From an uncultured Nocardioides sp. (GTDB lineage Bacteria > Actinomycetota > Actinomycetes > Propionibacteriales > Nocardioidaceae), in the NCBI RefSeq assembly GCF_947488025.1, contig NZ_CANKYS010000003.1:124001-188000 (forward strand): a stretch of 64,000 nt of DNA, read 5' to 3'. The notes beneath the pieces are model-generated. The model saw nothing but the letters and a program-made list of their open reading frames with translations, was not told the origin of the DNA and made no database searches. The first letter of the stretch is position 1; the number at the start of each line of letters is the position of its first letter. This document shows positions 61,083-64,000 of the stretch, piece after piece. A program made the position numbers and the translations under genes.

Positions 61083-61771
61083 GACAGGGCCCCGCCCGCG
61101 ACCGCCACGAGCGACTTCGTCAGGCCGGCGACGCGCTCGTGGTGGACGTGGGAGCCGGGGAAGTACGAGCGGAGCTCGGCGACCCCGACCAGCTCGGTCC
61201 ACTGCACCTCCGACATCGCGTCCTCGGGTGAGTCCGGGCGGCTGTGCGCGAGCGGCCAGGCGGCGGCGAGCCGCGCGCGGGCGGCCATCGGCATGAACTG
61301 CAGGCCCGGGAAGAGCCAGTGCGGCTCGAGCGGGAAGTAGCGGTAGGGCGTCTGCACCCAGTGGCGCGGCGCGAGCGCGCGGACCTCGCGCGCGAGCGCC
61401 GCCCGCTGGGCGTGCCCGCCGACGTGCTCGAGCAGCGAGTTGCTGAACACCACGTCGTACGACGTCGACGCCCCCGCCGCCGTGAGCGCCTCGCGGGCGC
61501 GGCATGCGTCGCCGGTCACGGGGAGCATCGACGCGTCGTCGGACTCACCGGGCTCGAAGAGGTTGAGGACGGTCACGTCCTTGGGGCGCACGGGTGCCCG
61601 GCGCCACCACTCCACGGTGCCGCCGAGGTCGAGGACCGACATCGTCGCCAGGTCGGGGAAGGCCAGCTCGACCAGCTCCCAGCGGCGGGCCCGCATCCGC
61701 GCGCCCGCCGACCCGGGTGCGTCCACCAGGGTGTGTCGCAGCCGCCCTGCGACTCCGCCGTTCGCCGTCAT
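61079..61771 (-). CDS. Class I SAM-dependent methyltransferase
   Basis: 230 residues. ATMSVLDLGGTVEWWRRAPVRPKDVTVLNLFEP is the SAM-binding region and YDVVFSNSLLEHVGGHAQRAALAREVRALAPRHWVQTPYRYFPLEPHWLFP follows motif II. Proteins of this type often sit in polysaccharide clusters and may methylate a sugar or lipid intermediate. ATG 61771 has AAGGGA 6 bases upstream and lies 29 bases after the acyltransferase-like stop, so the two genes form a unit. Its TAG stop shares the CTAG at 61079-61082. Confidence 0.8.
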   Translation of the reverse strand: MTANGGVAGRLRHTLVDAPGSAGARMRARRWELVELAFPDLATMSVLDLGGTVEWWRRAPVRPKDVTVLNLFEPGESDDASMLPVTGDACRAREALTAAGASTSYDVVFSNSLLEHVGGHAQRAALAREVRALAPRHWVQTPYRYFPLEPHWLFPGLQFMPMAARARLAAAWPLAHSRPDSPEDAMSEVQWTELVGVAELRSYFPGSHVHHERVAGLTKSLVAVAGGALS

Positions 61772-61800
61772 GAGAGGTCCCTTCGTCGTCGGCGTGCCGC

Positions 61801-62670
61801 TCACCACGGCACGCAGGTCAGCTCGCTGTAGAGGTAGTCGACCGAGCGCGGCTCGAGCGCAGCACTGCGGAACATGCGTGGCCGCGGCGCGGACTGCATC
61901 CGCGACAGCCGCGGGGGTCGGCCCGCCACGCGCCGCTCGGCGAGCGTCACCAGCGCGCGGTGGCGCAGCAGCAGGTGGCGGTAGGGCGCGTGCCCCGCGC
62001 GTGCCAGGACCGCCGGATCGGAGACGTGGACCAGCGAGGCGAAGAGCGGCAGGCCCTTGCGCCGGTCACGGCGGGCGATCACGTAGCACGAGTCCGGCCC
62101 GACGCGCACCACGAAGTGCAGCGCGGCCGCGGCGTCACGGTGGTCCCGGTAGACACGCAGGTCGGCCCCGGTCAGCGTCGCCTCGATCTCGGCCGGCGCG
62201 GTGAGCACCCGGACACCGCGGCGCGACGGCAGCGGGAGGTTCGGCACCAGCGCGGTGGCGGTGTCGAGGCTCGTGAACCCCAGGCGTTCGTTGAGGCTGA
62301 CCACGTTGCCGCTGGGCGAGAGGTCGACGAAGTCGTAGTCGCGCTGGCGCAGCATCGCCCGCGCCAGGCGTACGCCGTGCGCGCGGTGCTCCTCGAGCAC
62401 GCACCACGCGGCGAGGTTGCAGCGGCGGCGCAGCGCGCCGTCCACCTCTCGCTCGGAGTAAAAAGCGAGGTAGGCGCCGACCACCTCCTCACCCTGCCGC
62501 AGCAGGAACCCGTGGTTGGGGGCGTCGACGCTCCACGGGGGCACGGCGCACCGGGCCCACTCGTCGGCACTCAACCTGGCGTTGAGGTGCTGGTGCAGGA
62601 ACGCGGCGACCGCACCGACGTCCTCGTCGGTGATCGGTGCCAGGTCCACCCCCACGGATCCCCCTGACAT
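61801..62670 (-). CDS. GNAT/FemAB-like acyltransferase
   Basis: 289 residues. LAPITDEDVGAVAAFLHQHLNARLSADEWARCAVPPW and PNHGFLLRQGEEVVGAYLAFYSER form a GNAT-type N-terminal half; CVLEEHRAHGVRLARAMLRQRDYDFVDLSPSGNVVSLNERLGFTSLD has the acetyl-CoA loop and the NxRLGF-like end. The second half is longer than in simple GNATs and may be a further acyltransferase domain. It is probably part of surface-polymer modification. ATG 62670 lies 6 bases after TACGGT (62682-62677). Confidence 0.7.
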   Translation of the reverse strand: MSGGSVGVDLAPITDEDVGAVAAFLHQHLNARLSADEWARCAVPPWSVDAPNHGFLLRQGEEVVGAYLAFYSEREVDGALRRRCNLAAWCVLEEHRAHGVRLARAMLRQRDYDFVDLSPSGNVVSLNERLGFTSLDTATALVPNLPLPSRRGVRVLTAPAEIEATLTGADLRVYRDHRDAAAALHFVVRVGPDSCYVIARRDRRKGLPLFASLVHVSDPAVLARAGHAPYRHLLLRHRALVTLAERRVAGRPPRLSRMQSAPRPRMFRSAALEPRSVDYLYSELTCVPW

Positions 62671-62676
62671 GCGCCC

Positions 62677-62783
62677 ACCGTAGGAAGCGGGGTCGGGCCG
62701 AGCGGGCGGCACCGGGGCACATACCCATATTTTGTGAGCCTTCGACGGACGCCCGGAGCCGTGGAAGGGCCCGCCCCTACGGT
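62677..62783. promoter_or_regulatory. Divergent leaderless promoters with a shared AT-rich motif
   Basis: TACGGT occurs on the minus strand (62682-62677, 6 bases before ATG 62670) and on the plus strand (62778-62783, 7 bases before ATG 62791). Midway, TACCCATATTTTG (62722-62734) is the reverse complement of the TGGGTA motif seen upstream of the sugar transferase. Confidence 0.55.
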
Positions 62784-62790
62784 TCGAGGC

Positions 62791-63450
62791 ATGCGCGTGG
62801 TGAATGTCTGCTTCCATGGCATCGGCGCGCCGCAGCGCCGACTCGAGCCCGGCGAGGACGCCTACTGGATCAGCCGGGACGTGTTCCTCGGCGTGCTCGA
62901 CCGGGTGGTCGGGCGGGGCGACGTGCGCCTGAGCTTCGACGACGGGAACTCCTCGGACGTGGAGATCGCGCTTCCGGCGCTCCTCGAGCGGGGCCTGCGC
63001 GCGAGCTTCTTCGTGGTGGCCGGCCGGCTGGACCGCCCGGGCAGCCTCAGTCGCGACGACGTACGTCGGCTGCACGACGCCGGCATGACGATCGGCAACC
63101 ACGGCATGTCGCACCGACCCTGGCGCGGACTGGACCCGGCCCGCCGCCGCGAGGAGCTCGTCACGGCGCGCACGGTGCTGCAGGACGTGACCGGCAGCCG
63201 CGTGCACGACGCCGCCCTGCCGCTGGGTCGCTACGACCGCGCCGTCCTGCACGAGCTGCGCCCCCTGGGGTACCGCTCCGTCCAGACGAGCGACCGCCGC
63301 TGGGCGCACACCGACCGCTGGCTCCAGCCCCGCTACAGCATCCGCAACGGGGACACGGTCGAGTCGGTGGAGCGTGACGTGCTCCGTCGTCCCCCGGTCG
63401 CCTCCCGCGCCCGCGGCGCTCTCGTCGGCACGGTCAAGCGGTTGCGCTGA
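62791..63450 (+). CDS. NodB-type polysaccharide deacetylase
   Basis: 219 residues. The carbohydrate-esterase-4 motifs are LSFDDGNSSD (metal-site and catalytic Asp), GNHGMSHRPW (the GxHxxxH metal-binding group) and AALPLGRYD in place of the usual RxPYG. VCFHGI precedes motif 1, as in secreted or cytoplasmic NodB-like proteins; no signal peptide is visible. It would remove N- or O-acyl groups from a polysaccharide. TACGGT 7 bases upstream predicts a leaderless mRNA. Confidence 0.8.
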   Translation: MRVVNVCFHGIGAPQRRLEPGEDAYWISRDVFLGVLDRVVGRGDVRLSFDDGNSSDVEIALPALLERGLRASFFVVAGRLDRPGSLSRDDVRRLHDAGMTIGNHGMSHRPWRGLDPARRREELVTARTVLQDVTGSRVHDAALPLGRYDRAVLHELRPLGYRSVQTSDRRWAHTDRWLQPRYSIRNGDTVESVERDVLRRPPVASRARGALVGTVKRLR

Positions 63451-63480
63451 CGGGTGCCTCCTCAGCGGACCAGCAGCCCG

Positions 63481-64000
63481 TCACTCGGGCACGAGCTCGC
63501 TGCCGTCGTCCCAGGTGTTGTCGCGCCAGAGGTTGCCCTTGGCATCGGGCTGGAAGGAGGTGATCGGGCCGTAGACCCCGCACGTCCCGTTGGTGCCGCG
63601 CTCGAACACGTTGCCGGCGAAGACCACGCCCGTGGCCTCGGGGAACGGCTTGCCCGGGGCGTCGCCGCCGTAGGCGCAGTAGGAGGCCGACGAGTCGTTG
63701 GCCTTGAGCAGGTTGTCCTCGACCAGCACGTCGCGGATGGGCTCGAAGTCGCCGAAGAGCGAGAGGTCGGCGGTGCACCCGCCGCCCGTGGCGTTGAGCG
63801 TCGCGGTGCAGTGGAGCGTGTTGCGCCGCACGACCATGTCGGTGCCGCCGTTGGAGATGAAGGCGTTGTTGTGGGCTGCCTCGCCCTCGGGGCTGAACTG
63901 GTCGTGCAGCCAGGAGTCCTCGACCAGGCAGTGGCTGCCGCAGTGCACGCTGTGCTGCCCGCCGGTGACCTCGCTGCGGCGCACCGTGAGGTTGCTGCCC
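63481..64000 (-). CDS. Second beta-helix protein, paralogue of the 59604 gene (N-terminus outside window)
   Basis: 173 codons visible; the reading frame is open to the right edge. NLTVRRSEVTGGQHSVHCGSHCLVEDSWLHDQFSPEGEAAHNNAFISNGGTDMVVRRNTLHCTATLNATGGGC and later ADLSLFGDFEPI, YCAYGGDAPG, VFAGNVFERGTNGTCGVYGPITSF align segment by segment with the C-terminal half of the 59604 gene. A parallel beta-helix domain. Its own N-terminal part may carry DUF4082 as well, but that lies beyond the window. Confidence 0.85.
   Translation of the reverse strand, partial: GSNLTVRRSEVTGGQHSVHCGSHCLVEDSWLHDQFSPEGEAAHNNAFISNGGTDMVVRRNTLHCTATLNATGGGCTADLSLFGDFEPIRDVLVEDNLLKANDSSASYCAYGGDAPGKPFPEATGVVFAGNVFERGTNGTCGVYGPITSFQPDAKGNLWRDNTWDDGSELVPE

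Overview
The window is high-GC DNA with dense, short-spaced genes, many GTG starts and 4-base GTGA/ATGA stop-start overlaps. Mycothiol chemistry (Mca), a DevRS/DosRS-type sensor pair and two gene blocks arranged as in mycobacteria point to an actinobacterium. The overall gene content suggests Nocardioidaceae, which is an inference. No insertion sequence, prophage, integrase or CRISPR array was seen.

Layout. 1-6 kb: a secreted PA14/propeller/carbohydrate-binding protein (cut by the left edge), an MMPL transporter, then the mca/DUF4307/greA block also found in mycobacteria. 7-13 kb: a minus-strand run metB, DUF202, glmL, AI-2E transporter, ilvA. 12.6-19.9 kb: secreted proteins, msrA, a phosphatidylcholine-synthase-like enzyme, a subtilisin and an ABC1 kinase-like protein. 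19.9-23.3 kb: a MoxR ATPase and VWA protein pair. 23.4-27 kb: a DevS/DevR (DosS/DosR) hypoxia/redox module with a flavin-fold protein, a DoxX protein and two DevR-like boxes. 27-35 kb: small enzymes, then cbs with a lipoprotein, a TauE permease, a YihY protein and YigZ, and a divergent SGNH hydrolase. 35-48 kb: Bax-inhibitor protein, an unusual tRNA, def, ACT protein, udgB, then eno-ftsB-DUF501-ppx and mfd-SurA-like-mazG, again as in mycobacteria, interrupted by an AraC-type regulator and an amino acid permease. 48-51 kb: secreted protein, VOC protein, a guanidine-III riboswitch with its SMR exporter, and cysQ. 51-64 kb: an apparent exopolysaccharide/cell-surface locus with two LuxR-type regulators, a histidine kinase, a polyprenyl-phosphate sugar transferase, a lipoprotein, an MFS carrier, a propeller protein, two paralogous secreted beta-helix proteins, a methyltransferase, an acyltransferase-like protein and a NodB-type deacetylase (the last gene is cut by the right edge).

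Regulation read from sequence. At least 15 genes have a TANNNT-like -10 box ending 6-7 bases before the start codon, which predicts leaderless mRNAs. Several convergent junctions carry long palindromes, including one 46-base element present twice. Two convergent pairs share one CTAG for both stop codons. All functional statements are from reading the sequence and from recalled family features; no database search was run.
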